64,000 bases of DNA from contig JADNRY010000333.1 in NCBI GenBank assembly GCA_015501585.1, forward strand, positions 1 to 64,000, given 5' to 3'. The translations under genes were made by a program, and so were the position numbers. Shown in pieces: positions 1-10,689 of the stretch; positions within the stretch are counted from its first letter, which is position 1, and every line of letters starts with the position of its first letter. The notes beneath the pieces were generated by a model. The model did not search any database, was not told the origin of the DNA, and saw only the letters and a list, made by a program, of their open reading frames with translations. The stretch is from Rhodocollybia butyracea (Eukaryota > Basidiomycota > Agaricomycetes > Agaricales > Omphalotaceae).

Positions 1-798
1 ATATGGCTTACAACGCTTGGCGCGCATACTGGCCGGAAGCAGAATGGACATGTTGAGGATACCGAGTATTAGGAATTGGGCCATTATAGGTTTGTCAGAA
101 TTCTGTGCAGTTGTTACGAAGCTGATTGAATATAGGACGTAGATCATCCCTGCTTGTGTCTCGAGATGAACAATAAGAAAGGCTGAAGAGATCGTACAGA
201 ATATGAAGGATATCGGCCGTGTTCAAGCCCAGGAAGCTGAGGGTCAGAAGGTTGATGGTCATTGTTTGTACATCTGTTATCGTATGTACAGTCCACGACC
301 GATTCCTTTGCTCAGAGATTATACGTAACAATCTATCAGCGTTAACACCTCTCATAGCTGGTTTCTCCTTTGAAGAAGCACATTACAAGACTCGGAGTCT
401 AGAATAGGCCAACAGCATGCATTTTTATTCAAAAGAGCATTCGTCTTTCACATTTTACTGTTTCCCTTGTCCTTTCATTTTCACGCAGCTCAGTGGTAGA
501 GCACACTTGGCAGGTCTACTCATCTAAGATTCAGGTTAAGCCATTGTCAAGCCAATGGCCATTGAGGCCGCATGTGGCTGAAACAGAAGCGCCATACAGA
601 TCTTTGATCACATGAGTTCCAATTCAACCGTCTTCTCCTTTGTACATGTTGGCTTTGGTCAAGCTTTTACTCTTCTGCTAGTCTCTTTGGACCACGCCTA
701 TCTGTGGATGATTGTAGACTAAGAGACGTTGCTTCCAAGAAAATCTGATATTGGGAAGTTTATCAAGAAATTGATCAACAACCATTGCCATCGCATCC
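1..798. other. No supported gene; short ORFs and a tRNA-like relic
   Basis: A minus-strand reading frame at about 355-95 encodes a hydrophobic stretch, but it has no recognisable domain and no clear start or splice context. It could be the edge of a gene that continues beyond the window. The rest is AT-rich intergenic DNA apart from the tRNA-like segment listed separately. The last ~50 bases (after about 740) are the 5' flank of the F-box relic. Confidence 0.4.
482..545 (+). other. tRNA-like relic or SINE-head-like segment
   Basis: The segment contains GCAGCTCAGTGGTAGAGCA, a very good match to the D-arm and A-box of a nuclear tRNA. About 35 bases on, where a B-box (GGTTCRANYCC) should lie, there is only GGTTAAGCC, which looks like a B-box with a lost base. 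I cannot pair an acceptor stem or an anticodon arm. It is therefore a decayed tRNA gene or the head of a tRNA-derived short interspersed element, not a working tRNA. Confidence 0.3.
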
Positions 799-2280
799 AT
801 GTCGTCCTCATTCCTAGACCTGCCCGATGATATTCTGTTCAACGTGGCCAAGTCTCTTCGAGTACCAGATTTACTTGCTGCTCGAAAGGTAGGTATAGGT
901 TTTCTTTTGATCTTCATCTCAAGGGCTTATAACGATGGGTACAGACATGTAAACATCTTCAAGCCATCACACTGTCCAGAAAGTCTGGACCACAATGTAC
1001 AAAATGGCTAGATCTGATAACGGCCGCTTTGTCCCCCAAGTCATTTCTCTAGTTTCTCAAACTATTCCTGCCTAGAGCATCTTATGTGGCGTGCTCATCG
1101 ACTAGACACACTTTGGGAAATCGGTGCCTCTCCCCATTGTTCACCCAAAGAAATCTGGGGGTTGGTACAGCCCCAGGGTACTTTAGGAATGTCGAAATAT
1201 ACCAAGGCCGTTATCTCATTATCCAAACTTCCCCTCAATTACTATTTATGACCTCGAGACAAAACCAAAATTTTTCGACAAGAGACGGAACCGAATGTAA
1301 TTTTTTACTGCCGGATACAGCGTCACATCGTGGATGAAAACACAGAGTTTTATCTTCCATTTAGAGCTCGAAGCTCTTCAGGAAAGTAAGTTTCGACTTT
1401 CCAAGAATTTTTCTAGGTTCTGATTTACAAGTCTCCAGAATGATGTCAGTACTCAAACTGAATGCTTTGGGAGTTGTAACTGTCACCTGTGATTGTCCAG
1501 CACTCCGCCAGGCCTCTAATGGATACCTCGTCATCGGCAATGAATTTTGCCGTCATCAATTCCGTCTTCATTATACACCTACCATCACAAAAGGTTTATC
1601 CTCTTTCTGTGGTAAGTTGCGTCCATTCTTATATATTCCACACGTGAACTTGACTAAAATTCAGTATCATCCTGAGCTGTGTTAAGTCGGGGAGTCACCT
1701 TTATATCAGGAGGATATCTTCTTGTATTACTCTGACCAGCCTAATGGTGAACTCCAGTTCAACCTTTATCGCCTTCCTGATCCCGCTGTTGTACAGGCAG
1801 GTACTCCTGTTCATCCAACCCATCGAGGCACTTTGTATCATTCCCGTGCGAATCTCGAATGCATTTTTTTTATCAAATATCGCGTTGAGTGGTTCCTCTG
1901 GGTCTATTTGGATGTTCTTCATCTATAGCAACTTTGGCCAACTCAATTGGCTACACATTGTGCTTCAGCTAGACGGACATCTATCCTTTCGTCAAATCAA
2001 CACTAGCAGTGGTCTGGATAGGCCTATGCGAAGTACCTTTTTGACTCATTCTGCAGACGGAAAAGATACGGGTCGTCAGCCAGGTAGTTGTTGATTGTCA
2101 AGAACAGGAATGGGTGTTATATGGTGCCTCCGTAGATTCTGAAGGAGAGTTGAGCATCTGCACATCTGCGATTGACATTTCCTATCACAGATGCTTCGAC
2201 ATCCTGGCTTTGGGTGCTTCCTGAGGCATACTGCGGTGGTCCCCCAACTCATCGTATGATGAAATCTCCATATTGGATTA
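799..2280 (+). pseudogene. F-box protein pseudogene, copy A
   Basis: Exon 1 (799-888) encodes an F-box start (MSSSFLDLPDDILFNVAKSL) and ends at a GTAGGT donor; exon 2 begins at 945. F-box proteins bring substrates to SCF ubiquitin ligases. This copy matches the two minus-strand copies at 12.9-14.3 and 14.7-16.2 kb along its whole length, including intron positions. It is broken: a base is missing soon after exon 2 starts, the frame changes again near 1070-1190 and near 2060, and a stop codon lies near 2220. I see no substrate-binding repeat after the F-box, as is usual for this short Agaricomycete type. Family assignment is good; loss of function is seen directly. Confidence 0.7.
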
Positions 2281-2604
2281 GTAGGTTGATAGCATGATCC
2301 TTGAAAATTCTCCTTTTCTCTACGTTCATTTGTACATTTAAACCATGGATCTTCATGCTAAGGATGGTCTGATACAATCCACAAGAAAACCTTTCTTCCT
2401 GGAATTCATTACATCAACTGGGCTGTCTTGAAACCATCATTATCCTGTTTTTGACGAAATCCAGATGAGCTGTGCTGCGGTTTGGCGCAGTTTACTAACC
2501 ACCGCAGGACAAATTCATTTTCTTTGCTCGAAATGTGCAGACTCTGTCTGGGGAGATAATAAATGTAAATTGGACAAGTTGCTGGGGCGAGGCTACAGTG
2601 TGCG

Positions 2605-3032
2605 ACAAGTAACTTGCGCAATGGAGTATCTGGCTTCTGTGGATAAGCTACAGTCCAGGGTCACAAGCAATGCGACGGTATATTTTACTCCTTGTCCATT
2701 TCTGTCCACACACCATCAAAATCTTCTTCTGACTCAAATGGGGTCCACTTGCAAGAAAGCGTTGTTTTACTGCAGGTCCAAAGGCCATAACGACCCTCTT
2801 CAGAGCCTCATATTCCAAACTGAAATTCCCTGAATCCATTCTTGGAAGACTAACAGTTTGCTTTTATACAATGAGAAAATCAGTGTGTTCCAGACGTTGG
2901 TCAATTGTCTTGTGTAAATCCAATGCAAGTCCTTATAGACATACAGCGTGGCAAGTGCATCCATAAAGTGCTTCCTATTTGGACCCCTGTACGCTGTAGT
3001 CTCAGGAACACTCTCCAAAAGTTGATCAAAGA
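2605..3032 (-). pseudogene. SAM methyltransferase relic (M1), 3' half only
   Basis: The minus strand keeps the C-terminal half of the UMTA-like methyltransferase found elsewhere in the window: the QLLES segment after the KPGGW motif, then heavily diverged sequence that still lines up to the final TVAY-QKP tail. The SAM-binding half is missing. Its 5' edge joins directly to sequence that normally follows another copy, so it arose by unequal exchange or deletion between tandem copies. Many frame breaks; no function expected. Confidence 0.65.
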
Positions 3033-3091
3033 GCATCAATACTTACTGAGGTGGGATACACCATTCTGAAATAAAATTTTTACAAGTTGTG

Positions 3092-4070
3092 TCCAGTCAA
3101 ATATCTGGCTTCTGTGCGTAAGCTACAGTATAATGCCACAAGCATTGCGAGGGCAATATTCCACTCCCGATCTAAATCTTTAACCCAGAGCATCTATGTC
3201 ATGCTCCGACTCAAACATCCAGTGAAGGAAAGCAGGTTTCAGCGCTGGTATGGAGGCTATTTTAAGCCTCTTTTTGGCCTTTGAATTTGAAATCCATTGA
3301 ATCGTGTGAATCCAACCTCGGAAGAGCAGTAGTCTGCTTTTGCACACTGGCAAAACCTGCGTCTTTTAGACGTTGATCAAGGGTCTCGCTCAAATCCAAT
3401 GGAAGTCCCTTATTGATGAACGCTGCAGCAACCGCATCCGCAAAACGCTTTGCTGGACTACTGGATGTTGTAGCCTTAGGACTTGACTCCAACAGTTGGA
3501 TCCACCCTCCCGGTTTCAAAACGCGGTATAACTCCCTTAATGCTGTTCCCCATTGATCAGATGTAAGTGCACCTATGAGTAGCCGTTGATTCGCCAGCTT
3601 GAATCTATTACTCCACGACTCTGGGAGATTTGTAACAGTGTGTACAGCAAAGGTAATATTTTGTGGAGGTTGAGTGGGGAAGAGACATTGACTGATATCA
3701 ATACCAGTGAGAGAAAACACTTGGGTGAACCTCCTGGGCAACATCCAGTAGCTAAATCCCTGCTACTACATCAATTATATTCAGAATTTGGGATGATGAC
3801 TCAATACAGACCGGTTCCAGTTGCACTCTCAAGTACCTCGTCTCCGGGATCAAGTGAAATTTTGGGACACAGATGAGTTGTCCCTCACATAGAACTTGCG
3901 TCAAGTATTGATTCTGCCAATCAAGTCTAGCAGGGAAAGAAAGGATATCAGCGTCGTGGTTCCTATCAAAGATAAACAAATACATACCTCTCTCGCTCAT
4001 CTTCGGTATAAGACACGATGTAATGGGGTACAAAAGGATGTTCCTCAACATGGGGCAAGTTTGCAGCCAT
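3092..4070 (-). pseudogene. SAM methyltransferase pseudogene (M2)
   Basis: Exon 1 (ATG at 4070) is intact and starts MAANLPHVEEHPFV, as in the working copies. Exon 2 has lost a base in the A-run before the SLDPGDE segment. In exon 3 the GIW of the SAM-binding motif has become G-I-stop (TGG to TAG), followed by an extra T that shifts the frame. From 3744 to 3262 a long open stretch still carries SLTGIDIS, LPESWSNRF, TSDQWGTA and VLKPGGWIQLLES. A further frameshift and a small deletion lie near 3270-3220. The conserved MT promoter is still present upstream (about 4095-4140). Family: class I SAM-dependent methyltransferase of the fungal UMTA/LaeA type. Confidence 0.8.
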
Positions 4071-4139
4071 TCCTGCGGAATTTCGCCAAGTGCTAGGTCT
4101 TAAAAGGGTGCAGATTGAATGCAGAACTGATGATCACTG

Positions 4140-4420
4140 GGCCGGGTGGCACCAGGAACTTCCGGCCAGATGCTTGATGAGATCTTGTAGAACCTGTAAG
4201 CCAGGTTCAATGGGACACAAGGCAATGTTCCTCAATACGGAGAAGACTTCCAGGCTGGCTCCACTGGCAGCCATTTCGTTAAATTTATACGGGGATGTGG
4301 TTCGTGTTAGAAAAACTCCGGATAGAGGCAGAACTTATGATAATGTAGACTCCTTGTCACTAGAAGGTTGATGAGCAATTGTATAATAACTTTTGCAGAC
4401 GGAGCACCCGCGCGAACAGG
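4140..4420 (-). pseudogene. Decayed exon 1 and flank of another MT copy
   Basis: The minus strand around 4215-4275 still shows remnants of the MT first exon (a degraded HIEERPFVSHYI stretch and a possible MAA start), followed by flank sequence that recurs at 30.7-31.0, 32.2-32.5, 46.3-46.6 and 47.9-48.2 kb. The rest of the gene is absent. It marks an older tandem copy that was deleted. Confidence 0.45.
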
Positions 4421-4570
4421 TGTTCCACACTTGAGAGTTAATATGATGAAAGTCTTCATCTTCAAGGACATTGACATATTGTCCTTGCTACTCATAAAAG
4501 AGAGTATCTACATATTTATTCGAGGATATGTATGCCAATCCAAAAAACAATCTTTACAAATTGTGTCCGG

Positions 4571-6866
4571 TCAGATATCTGGCTTCTGTGCGTAAGCTAC
4601 AGTAAAGTGCCACATGCAGTGCAAGGGTGCTTTCCATTCCTCGTCTATTCCTTTGCCTAGAGCATCTATTTCATCCTCCAAGTCAAACATCCCACTGGCA
4701 AGGAAAGCTGATTTCAGTCCTGGTATAGTGGCCATAATAATCCTCTTTTGGCCTTTGAATTCAAAATCCACATCCTGTGAATCCAACCTCGGAAGAGCAG
4801 TAGTCTGCTTTTGTACAGTGTCTTTTAGACATTGGTCGAGTGTCTCGTTTAGATCCAATACAAGTCCTGCATTGAGAAACACTGCTGCAAACACATCCGC
4901 ATAACACTTCACCAAACCACTGGATATCGAAACCTCAGGACCAGACTCCAAAAGTTGGATCCACCCTCCCGGTTTCAAAACACGATACAACTCCCCCAGC
5001 GCTGCTCCCCATTGCTCAGATGTAAGTGCGCCGCAAAGTAGTTGTTGATTCACTAGTTTGAATCCATCACTCCACGACTCTGGGAGGTTTGTAACGGTGT
5101 GCACGGCGAAGGTGACGTTTCGTGGATGTTGTTTGGGAAATAAACGCTGATTGATATTGATACCAGTGAGAGAAACATTTGGGTAAACTTTGTGAGCAAC
5201 ATCAAGTAGCCAAATACCTGCTACCTCGTCAATTACATTCAAAATTTTCATGGTGATGAATACAGACCAGTTCCAGTTGCACTGTCGAGTATCTCGTCTC
5301 CGGAATCAAATGAAATTTCGGGACACGGATGAGCTGTCCCTCACATAAAACTCTTGTACAATACATCAGGAAACAGTGAAATGATGTGTATCCATCACTG
5401 AGGTGTATGTAGCATCCTGTATACATTGTATCATATGTACTCTTGACCATACTATCTGTATGAGGATGTATCAATACAAAGGATATGTATCAGTGGCATC
5501 GGAGTACATAGACTTCTTTACAGTCAGTATACAACAGGGGGGGGGGGGTCTGTACAATACTACATTACACACACAGAGAGGCAAAACATACTTACAGGGC
5601 TGAGAGAGGGAAGGCGTCTGAAGGTGTTTGAGGTTGAAATCAAGGCTAATCAAGGCCGCCGAGGGTCGCCACTTGTGACTCGTAAGTGAGATACTTAGAA
5701 GGCATTTCACATACTTAAGGCTATTATCACTCAACAGTGACATATTGGCGGAAAGGGGCGGAAAGGAGCGGAAAGGATGAAACAATGTCATATGGCCGAG
5801 AGCCGGCACCTGCCCTAAACTTACAGTCACGTTATCGTTCGTTCTCATTTTTTTTCGAACATTTTCTTTCCTCAACCATGTTCTTCAAGTTCTTCCCTCC
5901 GACGACATCTCTGCCCTGTCTATGCCTCAAGCTCAAGCGCTCAAGTCCCAGGCTGCATTGGATCTAACTCTTTGAAGTGTCTTCAACCAAACATTATGCA
6001 AGCTTTTGAGTCTTTCATTTGAGTTGGTTACGAAGAGGTCAGTGATAAAGAAAAGGTCCGTCTTTTGCTGTCTACATTTCTTGAACGCTTGCTCATATCT
6101 GAATATTCTAGGTTTACCGCTGTTGTTATGTGGTTCACTGCCAATGCTTCCTCCAAGTTTGCCTACACCGAGGTGTCCCAACGGTACGCTGCCGCTCTTA
6201 CTTGTTTCTTGTATTTCTGACAATACTTCCTACAGTCTGCTTTCACTGAGGTGTCCGATTAAATAAGGTATCCCTGCCATCGTTACGCATCTGTTTCGTG
6301 CTACATAGTATATGCTTAGAACTCTAATGATACTTAGTGTACGCGTAGTTTAATGTTGTTTGCATTGTTTACATCGCAATAAACTGTTTTGAACTCCTCT
6401 CGTTTGCACCTCAAACTGAGTAATTCACCTGAAATGTGATCAAAATCTGGTGTCTTCCCTTGTACTGAAGGACCTGGTATCACTATGGATTGCTACAGAC
6501 TAATACTGCATATGTACAGTGTCTGTACAGTCTTCATAGTGTGGATATATGTAGTATACAGAGCTATACATACTAATACAGTGCACTTAGTGAAGGTATA
6601 CACACAGTATAGTTCTATACATATAGGGGGACATATAAACATCTATACAATTGATACGTATTATGCGTACAGGTTCGTATAACTTTTGTTTTTTCCTGAT
6701 GTAACGATTCTGCCAATTCAGTCTCAAAGAAAACATCACTTTTCAAAGTTCCTTTTGAAAAATTACGCAATACCTACCTCTCTTGCTCATCCTCATCCTC
6801 TGTATAAGACGCGAGGTAATGGGAAACAAAAGGAGGTTCCTCCGTACGAGGGGGGTTTTCATCCAT
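4571..6866 (-). pseudogene. SAM methyltransferase (M3) split by a transposon
   Basis: Exon 1 (6866-6778, start MDENPPRTEE) and the first bases of exon 2 (from 6722) lie upstream of a 1338 bp insertion (5364-6701). The rest of exon 2 and a full-length exon 3 (about 5215-4571) lie on the other side. Exon 3 is open to the end and keeps GIWLLDVAHKV, VLKPGGWIQLLESG and the YAQKPDI tail. Exon 2 has also lost a base before the SGDEILDSATGTG motif, and a few codons are missing in exon 3 around DQCLKDT. The insertion sits in coding sequence, so the original protein cannot be made. A transcript of exon 3 alone would lack part of the SAM site. Confidence 0.8.
5364..6701. mobile_element. TA-flanked inverted-repeat element (Tc1/mariner-like)
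   Basis: The element begins CATCAGGAAAC at 5364 and ends GTTTTTTCCTGATG at 6701, so its ends are inverted copies (at least 10 bp). It is flanked by TA on both sides (5362-5363 and 6702-6703). Removing element plus one TA restores the exon 2 sequence of the other MT copies, which proves an insertion and its exact limits. TA target duplication is the hallmark of the Tc1/mariner group. No transposase is visible, so it is non-autonomous. Inside are a G10 run (near 5538), AT-rich subterminal repeats with many GTATAC/TATACA words, and exon-like pieces near 5850-6260 with GT-AG style junctions that may be captured host sequence. Confidence 0.75.
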
Positions 6867-7470
6867 TTCGTAGCCGACTACTACGTCTTATAAAGAGTGT
6901 GGATCGAGGTTCCCGTGAGTGAGCGACTTTGTTCTACTCTTGAGGATTCATGCGCGCGATATTCGAGATGAACTGATCATCATTAGCATTGACATGGAAA
7001 GAGAACGATACGACAAATGTTTGATATGGATGGGTGGTTAGTACTGTGGCGCATGCTCACAGACCGGCATGATTTCAGTTGCTCGTGACACAGTCATGCG
7101 TATACTTTGAATCCAATTTGGGCAAGATGGATAGGGTAGATCGCTTGGGCGGAGCGCTGATAAGGCGGTTCGTTCAAATAATAAATGCAGACCCCGGTTG
7201 CAGGTCCGTTCTTCAGTACCATCTCTCTCCCGGATCCAGTGTTGTTGAGATGCATCATATCTGTATCTGAAAAAATTAAGAAGTCCGTGTTGTGGGTTGA
7301 ACACGTAGTTCCGTACGCAAGTTTGCTCCAAAGCATTTATCTTGTGACACATTAGCTAAAACCTGAAATAGGAATAAGTTGTTTTTTTGAGTAGCCTTAG
7401 CACACATGTGCTAAGAATTACAGTGCTGCCGCCGTTGAACTGGGCATAAGACAACTCTCGCGGGGGGGGC
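6867..7470. other. Intergenic stretch
   Basis: The first ~60 bases upstream of the broken MT exon 1 carry a weakened form of the family promoter. The rest shows no gene, repeat or RNA I can support; short ORFs on both strands overlap each other and lack family features. Confidence 0.35.
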
Positions 7471-7472
7471 GG

Positions 7473-8336
7473 ATGGTTTTGCGGGCTCCGAGACAATTTT
7501 CCAAGATGAAGGTGAAACTGTGCTTCGAAGGAGATGCAAAAAAAGAGCGATTTCCTCGAAACTTTGCCCAGAGAACTAAGACCAATAAGATTGGTACAAG
7601 AGTGGGCGCTTATGACGTGTGTCATTGGTCACGCAGTCATACGCCAGCGGTTAAAGTTGTTAAACTCATCTCATGCACTGGCCAGTATCTGCTCAACCTA
7701 ATATCTACCCATGCTCCCAGAGACCTTCAACTATACAAGGACTGTAATTGCCGCGACAAGAACTTGGTCAAGAGGAACTATGAATGCACTCGGAACAGTA
7801 AACCCGCGAAAGAAAAAGCTGGAAAGAGGAAGAAACTTTGGAGGAAAGCGTGACGAGGACTCTAATAGCAGCGATGATGACAAACGTCCTAAAGAACTTT
7901 GCTGAAAAACCCAGGTGAGTTGAAGAACTCCGCAAGCGATTCGATGATGCTTAGGGAAACACCAACGCCCGCTGAAGGAAGGAAAGGCTCTGTCGAAGGT
8001 TGGCGATGTCGATGATGAGTTTCATCATGACACGATACCTCGTACGTCTCGAGGAAGTCTCGGCAAACTGAACTCTCTTCATCGAAACCACCTTCCCCGC
8101 CACTCGCGCCCTCGATGACTTCTCAATCCCTTCCACTAGGACGCTCCTTGGTGAAACCACCTTTTTCTGGTACCTGTGTCTCTGACCCTACCACTCTCGG
8201 CCCCTCGGTCTGTTACTGGTGTCTTCGGACTCCGCCCGTCCCAGTGCTTGATCTCCCATTGTTCTCAGGCGCTGTCTCTAGGATCTCGGACAGTCCGAAA
8301 GTCATAAGTCAGGAACTTCGGCTGATATACTTGTAA
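7473..8336 (+). pseudogene. Coding-like remnant, unrecognised
   Basis: An open stretch ending near 7905 reads like a charged, disordered protein segment with a basic nuclear-signal-like part (NPRKKKLERGR) and an acidic part (KRDEDSNSSDDDKR). Further on, 7985-8110 reads GKALSKVGDVDDEFHHD in another frame, and 8115-8336 continues in a third. Frames change without convincing splice sites, so it looks like a decayed gene for a disordered regulatory protein. I do not recognise the family. Confidence 0.3.
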
Positions 8337-8339
8337 AAG

Positions 8340-9380
8340 TGAAACGCTTCTTGAAACAAATTTCAACAAGATACGGCGGGTATTGGAGAGAATGGTTAGG
8401 ACGTTACACTAGGTAGGTACGAGAGTCTGATTTTTTATGTATGAAAGGGTACTTTATCCGTCGCAAACATGAATTACGCTTTTTCTAGAGGCCTTGGCCC
8501 CAAAAATATATGCTCAGAGGCTAGAGCACGAGAATGCAACTATTGATGTTTATCTTGAGGCCGTGTATTCAATCCACCCCGCGGACTTGTTACCTTCTTA
8601 TATGTCCCAACAACGCTGTAGCCAGGGAGAGAAGTCTCCAGAATAACAGCTAGCAGTCTGCTGTGCACACAACTATATGAAGAGCAATCAACCTTGAGGC
8701 TGCAAGTTCGATGCTGTGGGTTTCTTTATCTTTTTCATACACCCAAATAAAACTGGATCCGGGAGAGAATGTACTCGCAAATGGAATCGCAACGGGTTTT
8801 TAATATTCTCTGAACAACTTAGTTAAATTACTCTCTTGCGGATTGGCCTTGGACTCCAACTTGCTATCGCATGACTAGGTCAAGAGGAACTGAAACCATC
8901 AAGTGATGGGGATGCTTTTATATCAAATATGTATGTCTTTGGAGCAAATGCACTACTTAAACGTTCACAGCTACTTATCCACATCAAGCATCTGGCGTGG
9001 AGTTCTCTAGAAATCTCTTTCTGTCTTCACTGGTGTATGCTCAGCATTCGGGGCTCCGTCCGGGAGTCATATGTATCGGGAAATTGAAAGCCAAACCGGC
9101 GCGTCCTACCTCAAATAAGCATGATGCCCCCTAAGCCCCATACTCACCGGAACCACTGCACGACCGGCTCAGAAAGGATAAAGATGTCTTTAAGGTTTTC
9201 ATATCAACTCTCAAGCGACCCGCACAGGTTACAATACAAGTGCTCATCAACCTTCTGGCACAATTCTGACAAGGCCTTCCATATTATCATTAGTTCTGCC
9301 TCTATCCGTACTAGTTTTTTTAACCAGGAAGTACTAGTACCCTGCTATATTTATCAAAATGGCCGGGAGTTTGCCACAAT
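8340..9380. other. Intergenic stretch upstream of the M4 methyltransferase
   Basis: No gene is supported. A small open frame at 9121-9417 runs into the M4 promoter and is treated as chance. Near 8700-8770 the words resemble a relic promoter, but nothing definite can be said. Confidence 0.35.
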
Positions 9381-9420
9381 GATCATCAGTCCTGTATTCA
9401 ATCTGTACTCTTTTTAAGAC
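9381..9420 (+). promoter_or_regulatory. Conserved MT-family proximal promoter (M4)
   Basis: GATCATCAGT, then an ATTCAATCTG-type block, then CTCTTTTTAAGAC about 33 bases before the ATG. The same block order and spacing precede every MT copy in the window, intact or broken. The TTTTTAAG part is placed like a TATA element; the rest may bind a shared regulator. Confidence 0.6.
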
Positions 9421-9443
9421 CACTTGGCCACAAGTCCACAAGA

Positions 9444-10401
9444 ATGGCTGTAAACTCGCCACATATTGAGGAGCCTCCTTTTGTTTCCCATTACATCGCA
9501 TCTTATACAGAAGGTGAACAAGAGAGGTAGGTATTACTTAAGGCACTTGAAGGCTTCTAAGTTGCCAGATAGACTCAATTGGCAGAATTGTTATTGTACA
9601 AAAGTTCTATGTGAGGGACAGCTCATCTGCATCCCAGAAACATCGCTTGGTTCCGGAGACGAGATACTCGATAGTGCAACTGGAACCGGTATGTTGTTCA
9701 TCCTCTTGAAAATTCCAAATGGAATTGATGTAGCAGCAGGCATTTGGCTACTGGATGTTGCGCGCAAGGTTCACCCCAGTGTTTCTCTCACTGGCATTGA
9801 TATCAGTCAACGTCTCTTCCCCACTCAGCATCCACAAAATGTCACCTTTGCTGTACACACCGTTACAAATCTCCCAGAGTCATGGAGTAATAGATTCAAG
9901 CTGGTAAATCAACGACTACTCTGCGGCGCACTTACGTCTGAGCAATGGGGAGCAGCGTTGAGCGAATTGTTTCGCGTTTTGAAACCGGGAGGGTGGATCC
10001 AACTTTTGGAGACAGGTCCTGAGACGGCGATACGGCGCGGTGGTCCGATAAAGCTTTATGCAGATGCATATGCGGCTGTGTTTGTCAATAACGGACTCGT
10101 GTCAGACTTAAACGAGACCCTCGGCCAGCGTTTAAAAGACGCGGGCTTTGTCAGTGTACAGAAGCAGACTACTGCTCTTCCGAGGTTGGATTCACCGGAT
10201 TTGGATTTCGAATTCAAAGGCCAGAAGAGGCGTATGATAGCTTCTATACCAGTACTGAAACCTGCCTTCCTTGCCACTGGGATGTTCAAGTCGGAGGATG
10301 AAATAGATGAGCTGGGTAAAAGAATAGATCAGGAGTGGAACACACCCTCGCAGTACTTGTGGCATTGGAGTGTGGCTTACGCACAGAAGCCATATATTTG
10401 A
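9444..10401 (+). CDS. UMTA/LaeA-like SAM-dependent methyltransferase (M4), intact
   Basis: Three exons: 9444-9526, 9573-9688 and 9740-10401, with phases that add up to 286 aa. It transfers a methyl group from S-adenosylmethionine to an unknown small molecule or protein; cytosolic, no signal peptide. Residues about 60-75 hold the SAM-binding motif I (DEILDSATGTG joined across intron 2 to IWLLDVA), then SLTGIDISQRLFP (the acidic Asp after strand 2), and VLKPGGWIQLLE near residue 150. The C-terminus ends VAYAQKPYI. The start is chosen because all copies share an MAVNSPHIEE-type first exon directly after the common promoter. The usual first Gly of motif I is Ala (SATGTG) in all copies. The true substrate cannot be read from sequence. 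It forms a tandem pair with the next gene. Confidence 0.85.
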
Positions 10402-10623
10402 CTGCAGTCTGGACACAAATTGTAACATTTACTTTACTCCAGATAACACCTTACAACAACACGGTCGAAGCGGCGTATCCCACCTCAAATAAGTATATAC
10501 TAGGCTTTTACAGCTTCAGATCGGAACTATCACACGATTGAGTCGCAAGGGGTAAAGAACGCCCTTATGCAGAATCTCATCAAACATCTGGCAGGAGGTG
10601 ACACCTTCCGTGCTAATACCAGT

Positions 10624-10664
10624 GATCATCAGTTCTGCTTTCAATTTGCACTCTTTTTAAGACA
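10624..10664 (+). promoter_or_regulatory. Conserved MT-family proximal promoter (M5)
   Basis: GATCATCAGTTCTGC, a TTCAATTTGCA block and CTCTTTTTAAGAC, with the ATG 26 bases after the last block. Same layout as for the other MT copies. Confidence 0.6.
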
Positions 10665-10689
10665 TAGTACTCGGCCAAGGTCCACAGGG

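Noticed and set aside
95..355. Hydrophobic minus-strand frame at the left edge
   Set aside because: Could be the edge of a membrane-protein gene, but only one frame is seen, without motif or splice support.
2465..2833. Open frame of 122 codons, plus strand
   Set aside because: It is antisense to MT relic M1; the minus strand aligns to the family, the plus strand to nothing.
3586..3876. Plus-strand frames over the MT genes (here and at 29990, 31323, 45366 and 46966)
   Set aside because: They recur only because the MT exon on the other strand is conserved; each is a shadow of the real frame.
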